DNA of 64,000 bases from Geoglobus ahangari. Its GTDB lineage: Archaea > Halobacteriota > Archaeoglobi > Archaeoglobales > Archaeoglobaceae. Shown piece by piece: positions 25,625-33,190 of this stretch. Every line of letters starts with the position of its first letter. Position 1 is the stretch's first letter. The translations under genes and the position numbers were made by a program. The DNA is taken from the NCBI RefSeq assembly GCF_001006045.1, contig NZ_CP011267.1, positions 1,240,001-1,304,000 of the forward strand. Direction: 5' to 3'. The notes beneath the pieces were generated by a model, which did no database searches, was not told the origin of the DNA, and saw only the letters and a program-made list of their open reading frames with translations.

Positions 25625-26569
25625 TCAACCAAACCACCCCAGATGGTCATACACGATCTCTCTGACTACGTCCCATTTGTTCGGACTGAAAACGCACCCC
25701 ACAACCTCGTCCTTTCCACCAGCGTTAACCCCAGCTGACCTGAGCTTTGAAATCAGGTTTGCCAGATCCTTTTCTCTTGAAATCTTCTTGGAGACCCTGT
25801 AATAGAGCTGAACTCTCCTGCCAAAGTCCCGGTTTATGACAAGGGCCTCATCGTAGCCCACTTCCCAGACGAGATGCCTTGCCACCCTCGAGATTATGTT
25901 GAAGTCACTCTTGAACTCGACGAACGCCCTCTTTCCTTCTGAAGAGACGCTGGAGATGACGCTTCTGAACTCCTCCTCGATCCTCTCAGACTGGCGGATC
26001 CACGGCTCGAAACTGATGAGCTCCCTCCATTCGAGCTCTCCCACAACCCTTACTGCTTTTTCAACACCCTCTCTGTTTCCGGAGATGTGGTTGGTGTCCA
26101 TCAGGGTTGCAATCTTTACCGCATCCTCCTCAGACATTCCGAGCCTTTCCATGGATTTTTTGATTTCAGGTATGGATAAAGCCTCTCTGCCGACATCTCC
26201 AACCGTGCCTATGACGCTCTCGACACCCCACCAGTCAATATGCCTCGATATCACGAACGCGCATGATGGGGCCTTTTCTCCATTGATTGCGGGATTTATC
26301 TGCCTGACGAGCCTGTTCTGAATGCGGGGCTGTATGTGGTGATCGAAGAATGTGGTTTTCCTGTCTATCCTCTCCACCTCTCCCGGCACGTTCAGGTCTG
26401 CGACGAATACCGATTCTGAGCTCCCTATGGCTTTCCACACCCTCTCATCAAACCTGAACTCTCCTATTGGCGGGGAGACGTTTGTGCAGCCTTCACTTAC
26501 AAGATGCTTAGCTATGAGGGATGCGGAGCATATCCCGTCGGCATCCCAGTGATGGACTATGAGCTGCAT
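25625..26569 (-). CDS. DHH/DHHA1 family phosphoesterase (NrnA-like)
   Basis: 314-residue DHH phosphoesterase. Motifs: HHWDADGICSA at the start (metal Asp), VADLN near 57, FFDHHIQP for the DHH motif near 75, a later LMDTNH, and the DHHA1 substrate loop GGKDEVVGC near 290. NrnA-type relatives degrade nanoRNA and dephosphorylate pAp, the product left by PAPS-using enzymes; RecJ-like activity is the alternative. ATG 26569 follows the sat stop by 4 nt with GTGGAGTGA as ribosome-binding site. Placement between sat and cysC favours the pAp phosphatase role. Confidence 0.8.
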   Translation of the reverse strand: MQLIVHHWDADGICSASLIAKHLVSEGCTNVSPPIGEFRFDERVWKAIGSSESVFVADLNVPGEVERIDRKTTFFDHHIQPRIQNRLVRQINPAINGEKAPSCAFVISRHIDWWGVESVIGTVGDVGREALSIPEIKKSMERLGMSEEDAVKIATLMDTNHISGNREGVEKAVRVVGELEWRELISFEPWIRQSERIEEEFRSVISSVSSEGKRAFVEFKSDFNIISRVARHLVWEVGYDEALVINRDFGRRVQLYYRVSKKISREKDLANLISKLRSAGVNAGGKDEVVGCVFSPNKWDVVREIVYDHLGWFG

Positions 26570-26573
26570 TCTT

Positions 26574-27713
26574 TCACTCCACAAACGGGTTTTCGAAGCC
26601 CCTTATGGCCTCGAATACCTCTCTCCTCATCATGTGCTCTGGGGGAGCTTTGCTTTCTGCTATCATCTTCCTCAGCTTCGTGCCGCTTATTCTCACCCTG
26701 AACTCCTCGTCGTGGTTGCATATCTTCGCGTTGACCATCCCACCGCACTTCCTGCAGTAGAACGCCTCTCTGATGAACATCGGGGTTATTCCGAGATCCG
26801 GAAACTCGTCGAAGATCTCCCACGCCTCGTAGGGTCCGTAGTAATCTCCAACCCCGGCATGATCCCTGCCGACTATGAAGTGCGTCGCTCCAAAGTTCTT
26901 TCTCATGATCGCATGGTGTATCGCCTCTCTCGGGCCAGCGTACCTCATCTCGTACCTCACTGTCGCAAGGACGGCAGCATCCTTCGGGTAGTAGTGCTGG
27001 AAGAGGGCCTCGTAGGCCTTTATAATCACCTCGTCCCTGAAATCCCCGCTCTTCTTCCTCCCGAGAACCGGATTGATGAAGAGCCCGTCAACGAATGTGA
27101 GCGCGGCTTTCTGCACGTATTCATGGCCAAGGTGGGGAACGTTCCTCGTCTGGAAGGCGACAATCGTCTTCCAGCCTCTCTCTCTGAACAGAACCCTTGT
27201 CTCCACTGGTCTTAACGTGTAGTCGGAGAATGGATTTTCAAGCTCGTTGAGCAGCTCAATTTCTCCGCCGACCAGATACTTTCCCATCGCGTTGACTCTG
27301 CTTACTCCCGGATGGGTAGGGTCTGTGGTCTTGAAGACCTTCTCCGCAAACTCCCTCTTGTCGAACCTGTAGATCTCTTCCACGTGCATCCTCGCAACCG
27401 GAATGTTGCGATGGTACAGCAGAACCGCATCGCCCTCTCCGAAATCTGGCTTCGAAACGTCCAAGACGATGGGAATTGTCCATGGCGTATCGTCACTGAG
27501 TCGCATGTGGTGCAGAACTGAGGTGTAGTCTTCATCGGTTAAAAATCCGGTGAGGGGTGAGTAGATTCCGTGGGCTATGTTCTCCACATCGATGGCCTCA
27601 CCATGCTCCACATAGATTCTCGGATACTCGTTCTGCTCGCTCAGTATTCGTTCTCTGGTTTTGTCTGAAGCAACTCTCCTTACAATTCTGCCCCCGTGGG
27701 GCTTGGATACCAT
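26574..27713 (-). CDS. sat: ATP sulfurylase (sulfate adenylyltransferase)
   Basis: 379-residue homo-oligomeric ATP sulfurylase forming APS from sulfate and ATP. Seen: PUA-like N-terminal domain with PLTGFL, catalytic FQTRNVPHLGHEY near 190, GRDHAGVGDYYGPY near 285, and a zinc-binding CRKCGGMVNAKICNH near 325. Length and zinc site match the archaeal/dissimilatory type. No aprAB genes lie nearby. Second gene of the operon after the ribbon-helix-helix gene, whose stop is 9 bp upstream. Confidence 0.95.
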   Translation of the reverse strand: MVSKPHGGRIVRRVASDKTRERILSEQNEYPRIYVEHGEAIDVENIAHGIYSPLTGFLTDEDYTSVLHHMRLSDDTPWTIPIVLDVSKPDFGEGDAVLLYHRNIPVARMHVEEIYRFDKREFAEKVFKTTDPTHPGVSRVNAMGKYLVGGEIELLNELENPFSDYTLRPVETRVLFRERGWKTIVAFQTRNVPHLGHEYVQKAALTFVDGLFINPVLGRKKSGDFRDEVIIKAYEALFQHYYPKDAAVLATVRYEMRYAGPREAIHHAIMRKNFGATHFIVGRDHAGVGDYYGPYEAWEIFDEFPDLGITPMFIREAFYCRKCGGMVNAKICNHDEEFRVRISGTKLRKMIAESKAPPEHMMRREVFEAIRGFENPFVE

Positions 27714-27722
27714 CTCAACCCC

Positions 27723-27950
27723 TCAGTCCAAGTACCCGAGGGCCCTGAGCCTCTCCTTGACCTTCTCCTCCTCTTCCTTGCTGAAGACCTCCTCCTTCTC
27801 CTCCTCTTCGAGGCTCGCCAGAACCTCTCTCAGGACGTAGGTCACGTAGTCAGAGACAGACGTGAATCCCGTTCCTTCAATTCTTGCCTTGATCTTGTCG
27901 TAGAGGGGCTTTGGAATTGAAACGGTCGTGTACTTCTTCTCCTCCGTCAT
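27723..27950 (-). CDS. Ribbon-helix-helix DNA-binding regulator
   Basis: 75-residue protein: beta-strand KYTTVSIPKPL, helix-turn-helix segment of CopG/MetJ type through SVSDYVTYVLREVLASL, then a highly charged coiled-coil tail with runs of Glu and Lys. Short CopG-like proteins of this kind bind tandem AT-rich sites as dimers. It heads the sulfate-activation operon and faces an array of TTAATTAA boxes at 27963-28000, so autoregulation is likely. Start ATG 27950 follows GAGGTG by 6 nt; GTG 27959 is inside that site. Confidence 0.78.
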   Translation of the reverse strand: MTEEKKYTTVSIPKPLYDKIKARIEGTGFTSVSDYVTYVLREVLASLEEEEKEEVFSKEEEEKVKERLRALGYLD

Positions 27951-27962
27951 GGTCATCACCTC

Positions 27963-28000
27963 TTAATTAAGTTTAATTAAATTTAATTAAGATACATTAA
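27963..28000. promoter_or_regulatory. Operator-like array: TTAATTAA boxes with 10-bp period
   Basis: Three consecutive 10-mers end in TTAATTAA (27963-27970, 27973-27980, 27983-27990) and a fourth ends in CATTAA (to 28000). Spacing is exactly one helical turn. They lie between a TATA-like TTTTTTAATG (minus strand, about 27994-28003) and the start of the regulator gene, well placed for repression. Confidence 0.7.
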
Positions 28001-28095
28001 AAAACTTTCGATTGGCTGCATAACGACCATAGCAACAGGGTCTTTAACTCCTCCCTCATCATATCAACAAAATTTTTGAACTCCAGCGTGAATTT

Positions 28096-29910
28096 ATGCC
28101 GATGCCGAAGTTCAGGCCAACACTTATGACCCTGCTTGCATTCATGTTCATTGCATCAATTCTGTCATCTGTCCTCATCCTCTCCCAGCTCCACATAAGC
28201 GTGGTGAATGACTTTTTTGAAGACAAAACGAAAAGCACCCTTGAATCGAGAGTTCTTGCCATAGAAGATATGCTGAACCGTGAAATAAACTCACAAAAGG
28301 CCTTCTTCATGGCTGTGAAGCAGCACCCGCAGATAATCGATCTCTTCAGGAAGTTTGGCGAGCTTAAGGAGAGGGATGGCATATCTCCTCCCTACCCGAT
28401 GGTCATAAGGGACTGGGATGCTTACAGGGCCGTCATCTCCTACTTCGCCGAGGTCTCGTCCTATGAACCCTCTCTCGAGATGCTGAGGACGTTCTGGAAG
28501 GACGGGAACGTGGTTGCCGGAGTTGTTTACGGCAGCGAGGACATAATGGACTACAAGGGTGACAAGGAGTGGTTCAGGCTCGTGATCTCTGGAAACGCGA
28601 GCGGCAGCGTTTACGTGTCGCCCATAAACATAGCGAGGCACACCAACACGCCCGCGATAAGGTATGTGTCTCCTGTGGTCGTTGACGGCAGGATCGTTGG
28701 TCTGGTTATCGCCAACTACAACTTCAAGAAGACGTTCTCGCTGATCAAGGACATCTACTGGGAGGAGGGGGAGCACATACTGATAATAGATCCCTCCTAC
28801 GAGAACGCTGAGGGAGAGGTGCTCGGCCCCAGGTTTATAGTGAACACGTACGACCCGAGAACCGAGTTCAACGAGAGCTGCCCAGTCTGCCCGCTGGTGG
28901 ACATCAAGGAGTTTCCGGGGCAGAACGGCTTCGTCAAGTTCAGATACGGCGGTGAGAAAACACTATACGGGTACTACAGGTGGACGACCCTCGAGAACGG
29001 GAGAGAGTACCTGATCATCTGCGCGGTAACTCCCGAAACTTTCGCAGCGGTGACCAACGACATAAAGAAGACGGCGGTCATCGGGGCCACAGCCATCGGG
29101 GCGGTTTTCGTGCTTGCATCGATTTTCATGTCGAGATTCCTCCTGAACCCGATCGAGGACATAATAATGAAGGCGAGGGTCATCGCAAGCGGAGCATACT
29201 ACTCGAAGGTCAGCGTGCACAGAGGGTACAGGGAGGCGGAGGTGCTTTCGAGGGCGATAAAGGAAATGCAGGAGAGCCTGCTGTCCTACCTGAGGAAAAT
29301 AGAGGAGTTCGGTGAGGGACTGAAGCTCGTTAACTCCGTCATCAGGCACGACACGATAAACCACCTGACCGCGGCGATGAACTACCTTGACTTCTACAGG
29401 GAGACGGGAGACGAGGATTATCTTGAAAAGCTCAGGGTGTCTCTGAGGAGGGTTTCGGAGACGCTCAGGGTGTCGAAGGTTCTCGAGGCAGTTATGGAGA
29501 CTGGGGAGAGGAAGAGAGTCAGGGTGGCAAACCTCGTCTCGAAGGTTGCCGAGAGGTACCCCGAGGTCAACGTGGTGGTGGAGGGTGACTGCGAGATTCT
29601 CGCCGATGACGGGATGGAGGTGGTCTTCGACAACCTGATTCAGAATGCGATCAAGCACGGAAAGGCAAAGAACCTCTTCGTGAAGATAGTGGATGACAGG
29701 GAGTGGTGCACCATCACCGTCTCAGACGACGGGGTCGGGATACCCGATGAGCTGAAGGGTCAGATTTTCGAAAAGGGCTTCAGCACCTCCGGCACGGGAC
29801 TCGGGCTGTTCATAACAAAGCTGATTCTCAGCAGGTATGATGGAGAGATAAGGGTTGAGGACAACGAGCCGAAGGGTGCGAGGTTCGTGATAAAAATAAG
29901 GAAGTTCTGA
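28096..29910 (+). CDS. Membrane sensor histidine kinase with extracytoplasmic Cache-type domain
   Basis: 604-residue kinase. A membrane helix at about 10-30 and another at about 312-335 enclose a 280-residue external sensor of double-Cache type (segments such as WFRLVISGNASGSVYVSP and VSPVVVDGRIVGLVIANYN). It is followed by a HAMP-like linker, the phosphoacceptor region with NSVIRHDTINHLTAAMNYL near 418-436, and an ATPase domain with DNLIQNAIKHG, VSDDGVGIPD and TGLGLFITK. No response regulator gene is near, so it is an orphan. Its stop directly abuts the convergent aquaporin gene stop. Ligand unknown; small carboxylates or amino acids are usual for Cache. Confidence 0.88.
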   Translation: MPMPKFRPTLMTLLAFMFIASILSSVLILSQLHISVVNDFFEDKTKSTLESRVLAIEDMLNREINSQKAFFMAVKQHPQIIDLFRKFGELKERDGISPPYPMVIRDWDAYRAVISYFAEVSSYEPSLEMLRTFWKDGNVVAGVVYGSEDIMDYKGDKEWFRLVISGNASGSVYVSPINIARHTNTPAIRYVSPVVVDGRIVGLVIANYNFKKTFSLIKDIYWEEGEHILIIDPSYENAEGEVLGPRFIVNTYDPRTEFNESCPVCPLVDIKEFPGQNGFVKFRYGGEKTLYGYYRWTTLENGREYLIICAVTPETFAAVTNDIKKTAVIGATAIGAVFVLASIFMSRFLLNPIEDIIMKARVIASGAYYSKVSVHRGYREAEVLSRAIKEMQESLLSYLRKIEEFGEGLKLVNSVIRHDTINHLTAAMNYLDFYRETGDEDYLEKLRVSLRRVSETLRVSKVLEAVMETGERKRVRVANLVSKVAERYPEVNVVVEGDCEILADDGMEVVFDNLIQNAIKHGKAKNLFVKIVDDREWCTITVSDDGVGIPDELKGQIFEKGFSTSGTGLGLFITKLILSRYDGEIRVEDNEPKGARFVIKIRKF

Positions 29911-30645
29911 TCACTCACTTGCAAGGTAGTCGTACAGGAAGGCCGCAGCCACCGCCCCGACAATCGGGCCTATGACGTATATCGGGAAGAACTGCCAGAG
30001 GTTTATGCCGTACATCGAGTCTATGACGTAGGGCCCGAACGTTCTCGCGGGGTTGAGCGAGGAGCCGGTTATGTTTCCGATGGTTATGATTATCCCGCCG
30101 ACAGTCAGACCTATCACAAGGCCGGCAAACCCCGGTGGGGCGCGCTCATCAACGGCGATGCCCATAATCACCAGCATCAGGACGAAGGTTCCTATTGCCT
30201 CTGCCAGAATCGCCTGCCCGTAGCTTATGCCCGGGAATGGTGCTGTCGCTCCCATGCCCCCAACGAGCGCCGCGTCACTGCCAACGCAGGCCAGGAATAG
30301 CCCGCTGCCAACAGTCGCGCCTATAAGCTGTGCGACTATGTATGGGCCGACATCTGACGTTGGAAACCTCTTCGTCGCCCACAGAGCTATGGTTACGGCA
30401 GGGTTTATGTGGGCACCGCTGACCCTCCCGAGAGAGTAGATGACCGCCGCTATAATCAAAGCGAACGCCATTCCGATGCCGAGCCAGTCCCCTATGCCCC
30501 CAAGGGCTCCTATGCCTATGTTGAACTCGTTTGGCCTCGCTGCGTTTCTTGCGATCATCAGGGTTATCACTGCCGAGCCTGCGCCGAAGAAGACGAGCAG
30601 TGCCGTGCCAACAAGCTCAGCAACAAACCTCTTCGCGAGCGTCAT
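29911..30645 (-). CDS. aqpM: Aquaporin/glycerol facilitator (AqpM-like MIP channel)
   Basis: 244-residue MIP family channel with six membrane segments and both pore motifs: HINPAVT near 80 and SLNPARTFG near 200. Archaeal AqpM channels pass water, glycerol and possibly H2S or CO2. N-terminus has FVAELVGTALLVFFGAGSA. It is the last gene of a minus-strand unit with DUF2180 and the DUF2193-like gene (2-bp and 30-bp gaps), an unusual setting for a channel. Selectivity cannot be assigned from the motifs alone. Confidence 0.92.
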   Translation of the reverse strand: MTLAKRFVAELVGTALLVFFGAGSAVITLMIARNAARPNEFNIGIGALGGIGDWLGIGMAFALIIAAVIYSLGRVSGAHINPAVTIALWATKRFPTSDVGPYIVAQLIGATVGSGLFLACVGSDAALVGGMGATAPFPGISYGQAILAEAIGTFVLMLVIMGIAVDERAPPGFAGLVIGLTVGGIIITIGNITGSSLNPARTFGPYVIDSMYGINLWQFFPIYVIGPIVGAVAAAFLYDYLASE

Positions 30646-30647
30646 CT

Positions 30648-30857
30648 TCAGCCCTCCTCGTATGCCTCATTGCATATGACGCAGAGAATCCTCGGAACCG
30701 GCTTCTTCAGCTTCCTCGCCGGAAACGGGTAGTCCCCCCTCCAGAGCTCCACGTCCTTCCTGACCAGATGCTCCATGCACACGCCCATCCCGCACACTAT
30801 GCAGATCGCGACCGCCTCGGTGTCCCTACCCTGCTCTGCGCAGATGTAGCACTTCAT
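30648..30857 (-). CDS. DUF2180 zinc-ribbon small protein
   Basis: 69-residue protein matching DUF2180: cysteine pairs CYIC at residues 3-6, CIVC and GVCMEH in the middle, CVIC near the end, giving a likely two-zinc fold. No enzyme motif. Lies 2 bp upstream of the aquaporin gene and 30 bp downstream of the DUF2193-like gene; the trio is transcribed together. Function unknown; could be an assembly or regulatory partner. Confidence 0.8.
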   Translation of the reverse strand: MKCYICAEQGRDTEAVAICIVCGMGVCMEHLVRKDVELWRGDYPFPARKLKKPVPRILCVICNEAYEEG

Positions 30858-30887
30858 GGTCTACCACCACGAAAAAAGAGAAGAGAA

Positions 30888-32387
30888 TTAGACAGCCTCT
30901 CTCCACTGGCAGTGCGCGTGCCTCGTGTCTATGAGCGCAGCAGTAGCACAGTCCTTGCACCTTCTCGCCGGAGAGTTGGGCGTGTCCTTGTGCAGGGCAA
31001 TGACGTTGGTCATCATTGTAGCAGTAACGGGCTCGCTCGTCAGCAGGCACGGGTAGTCTGCGAGCCTCATCAGCGCCGAGAACCTCACGCTTATAGCACA
31101 TCCCGGATACGCGTAGCGCTGCGGGTTCATGAGAACCTCGTTCTTGTGCACAGGGCTCAGGTCGACCTCAAACTCTCCAACCTTCACCTTCAGCTCCTCA
31201 GAGCTTCCGTTTCTCGCCCTTGTTGCTTTATCCAGCAGTTTCCATCCCCTGTATATCATGTCCATGAAGTCGTGGTTGTGCAGCTCGACAGCCGCATCTC
31301 TCGCAGGATAAAGCTGCACGTAGTTGTGGAAGCGCTTTGTGAGCAGATCCACTATCATCGGCGCCGTGAATCCGTCGAGCTCGAGTATGTACTCCGTCGC
31401 AACAGCTGTTGAGCCGGTCGCCACCCACAGCGGGTGGAACTCGTTCTCGAACTTGTCGAGGTTTGCCCTAAGCGTGCTCTCCATTACCTGACTCACGCTC
31501 TCTATGACCGCCATCACCACATCGTCCTTGCACATGTTGAACGTTGACTGGGCGATGTGATGGGCTATATCTCCAACGCAGTACGCCGGAACTGTGAGGA
31601 TGTTGCCGTAGTGCACACCGTCGTCAATTGCCTCCTTCACTGCAGGAGTCATCCTCTTCTTGTACTCGCTCATGTACTTCCTCACGTCAAAGCTCTCGTG
31701 TCCGAGGCTCTCCATGAGCTGGGCCTGAGCTTCGGTGGGCTGGTCGTATATGAACTTGAGCATCTCGATCTCCTTCTTAACAGCCTCGCTCACAGTCGCG
31801 CCCTTCTCAAGCTCCTTGGCGAAGACATCCCCAATCCCGTAGGACGTGTTCATGGCCCACGACTTGGCTGCGAGAATCGCCTCCTTATGCTCCTTCGGAA
31901 TGTCTACCGTCTTGAGAATCTGGTTCACAACATTGCTCGTGCTTCCCGGAATCAGGGCGAAGTCCACGACACAGGTGGGGCCGTAGAATCCCCCGTACCT
32001 CCTCACGACTTCCTTGCCAATTATGGCCTCGCCCTTCTCAATTGCCTCTATAAACTTCTCCACACTCTTCCTGAACCCCTCATCCTCCTCGTACAGGATC
32101 TCCATTACTGCCGGGGTCTGGTAGTGCTCCACAAACGGGTCGTCCTCAGGCCTAACAGTCTTCGTCAGGCTCCTGAGGATCTCGTAGTGGGCGTTGACGC
32201 TGTCCACGTGAAGCCTTATCACGGCCTTGCTCTGCTCGCCAACGGCTTTCATCTTGTTCACAACATCTACATAGGGCTTCACGTCGTCAATTACGAACTC
32301 TCCACCCCTCTTCTCCTTAATCACGTTCACATCGGCCCACTGGGCCGCGATGGCCTCTTCGACCATCTTCTCAATAACTTCTCTCAT
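30888..32387 (-). CDS. DUF2193-like conserved archaeal protein
   Basis: 499-residue cytoplasmic protein that I recognise, with moderate certainty, as the DUF2193 family of methanogens and Archaeoglobales; no function known. Seen: mostly helical N-terminal half, a Gly/Pro-rich YGGFYGPTCVVDFALIPGSTSNVVNQIL near 125-155, several Met/His-rich stretches, and a C-terminal CKDCATAALIDTRHAHCQW with three Cys and two His that could bind metal. A conserved-looking PGCAISVRFSALMRLADYPCLL precedes it. Starts at ATG 32387, divergent from an HTH_10 regulator across a 119-bp promoter region with three copies of GGTGGACA. Confidence 0.65.
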   Translation of the reverse strand: MREVIEKMVEEAIAAQWADVNVIKEKRGGEFVIDDVKPYVDVVNKMKAVGEQSKAVIRLHVDSVNAHYEILRSLTKTVRPEDDPFVEHYQTPAVMEILYEEDEGFRKSVEKFIEAIEKGEAIIGKEVVRRYGGFYGPTCVVDFALIPGSTSNVVNQILKTVDIPKEHKEAILAAKSWAMNTSYGIGDVFAKELEKGATVSEAVKKEIEMLKFIYDQPTEAQAQLMESLGHESFDVRKYMSEYKKRMTPAVKEAIDDGVHYGNILTVPAYCVGDIAHHIAQSTFNMCKDDVVMAVIESVSQVMESTLRANLDKFENEFHPLWVATGSTAVATEYILELDGFTAPMIVDLLTKRFHNYVQLYPARDAAVELHNHDFMDMIYRGWKLLDKATRARNGSSEELKVKVGEFEVDLSPVHKNEVLMNPQRYAYPGCAISVRFSALMRLADYPCLLTSEPVTATMMTNVIALHKDTPNSPARRCKDCATAALIDTRHAHCQWREAV

Positions 32388-32432
32388 ACAATCACCAAAC
32401 TATTATAATTTTTAATCGTAGATATAGCATTT

Positions 32433-32500
32433 GGTGGACAGGTTTATATTCGAAACGCGGAAATGTCCACCCTCATGAATAAATATGATGGGGTGGACAT
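32433..32500. promoter_or_regulatory. Divergent promoter with three GGTGGACA operator motifs
   Basis: GGTGGACA occurs at 32433-32440 and 32492-32499, and inverted (TGTCCACC) at 32464-32471. The last two extend to a perfect 10-bp inverted repeat, ATGTCCACCC (32463-32472) and GGGTGGACAT (32491-32500), separated by 18 bp. A TTTATATT TATA-like element (32443-32450) lies between the first two copies. The layout suggests a binding site for the adjacent HTH_10 protein. Confidence 0.7.
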
Positions 32501-32506
32501 ATACAC

Positions 32507-33154
32507 ATGTACATTGCAAAGATTCGCGTTAACCAGCACACCTGCTCCCTCGCCAAGGCAACGGAGAACGGGCAGGTTTCAATGGAACTGCTGGAATACA
32601 TCCTCATGAATGACGAGGAGGCGCTTTTCTTGGGGAGAATTTCGAGGATGGAGGGCAACCCGAGGGAGTGCTTCGACATAATCGAGAATCACGAGAGCAC
32701 GAAGTTCTTCCAGATTCTCGAGAAGACCAAAACGAGCCTCGACTTTCTCGCGGTGATCAGGGACACCACGGGAATCAAGGCGTTCGAGGAGTCTTACTGC
32801 TTCATAAAGCCGCCGATTATAGTGGAGAACGGAAACAAGCTCTACACTGTTTACGCCCCAGAAATAAGCCTGCTCAGAAGGGCCTATGAGAAGCTGAAGA
32901 GGGTGGGCAACTGGGAGGTAATCGAGGTGAAGAGCATAGACAGCAAGGGTGTCAGGCTTACAGAGAGGCAGTACGCGATCCTGAAAACGGCCTACGAGAT
33001 GGGCTACTTCGACAGGAGGAGGAAGGTGAAGCTTGAGGACATCGCGAGCGTCATGAACCTCTCGAAGAGTGCGGTGCACAAGCACCTTCAGGAGGGGATA
33101 TGCCGGCTTGTGGCAAAGTACTTCAGGAGCGAGGAGTTCGGAGAGGGAGAGTAA
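32507..33154 (+). CDS. HTH_10 (bacterio-opsin activator-like) transcription regulator
   Basis: 215-residue regulator. The last 60 residues are the HTH_10 domain: RLTERQYAILKTAYEMGYFDRRRKVKLEDIA, then MNLSKSAVHKHLQEGI, as in archaeal Bat-type activators. The N-terminal 150 residues form a mixed alpha/beta region without PAS or GAF signature, probably the sensor. Its gene starts 7 bp after the third GGTGGACA box, suggesting autoregulation and control of the divergent DUF2193-DUF2180-aquaporin unit. Confidence 0.84.
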   Translation: MYIAKIRVNQHTCSLAKATENGQVSMELLEYILMNDEEALFLGRISRMEGNPRECFDIIENHESTKFFQILEKTKTSLDFLAVIRDTTGIKAFEESYCFIKPPIIVENGNKLYTVYAPEISLLRRAYEKLKRVGNWEVIEVKSIDSKGVRLTERQYAILKTAYEMGYFDRRRKVKLEDIASVMNLSKSAVHKHLQEGICRLVAKYFRSEEFGEGE

Positions 33155-33190
33155 CTGTTAAAAGCTGCCCGCGTCAACTCTCACTTCCAG

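Noticed and set aside
26569-26584. TTG start of the DHH gene at 26584
   Set aside because: It would overlap sat by 11 nt; ATG 26569 directly follows a ribosome-binding site and begins at the family motif.
27963-28000. Repeat array as a CRISPR
   Set aside because: Units are 10 bp with no spacers; the layout is that of a phased operator.
30531-31412. 293-codon plus-strand frame
   Set aside because: Antisense to the aquaporin, DUF2180 and DUF2193-like genes; composition is that of a shadow frame.
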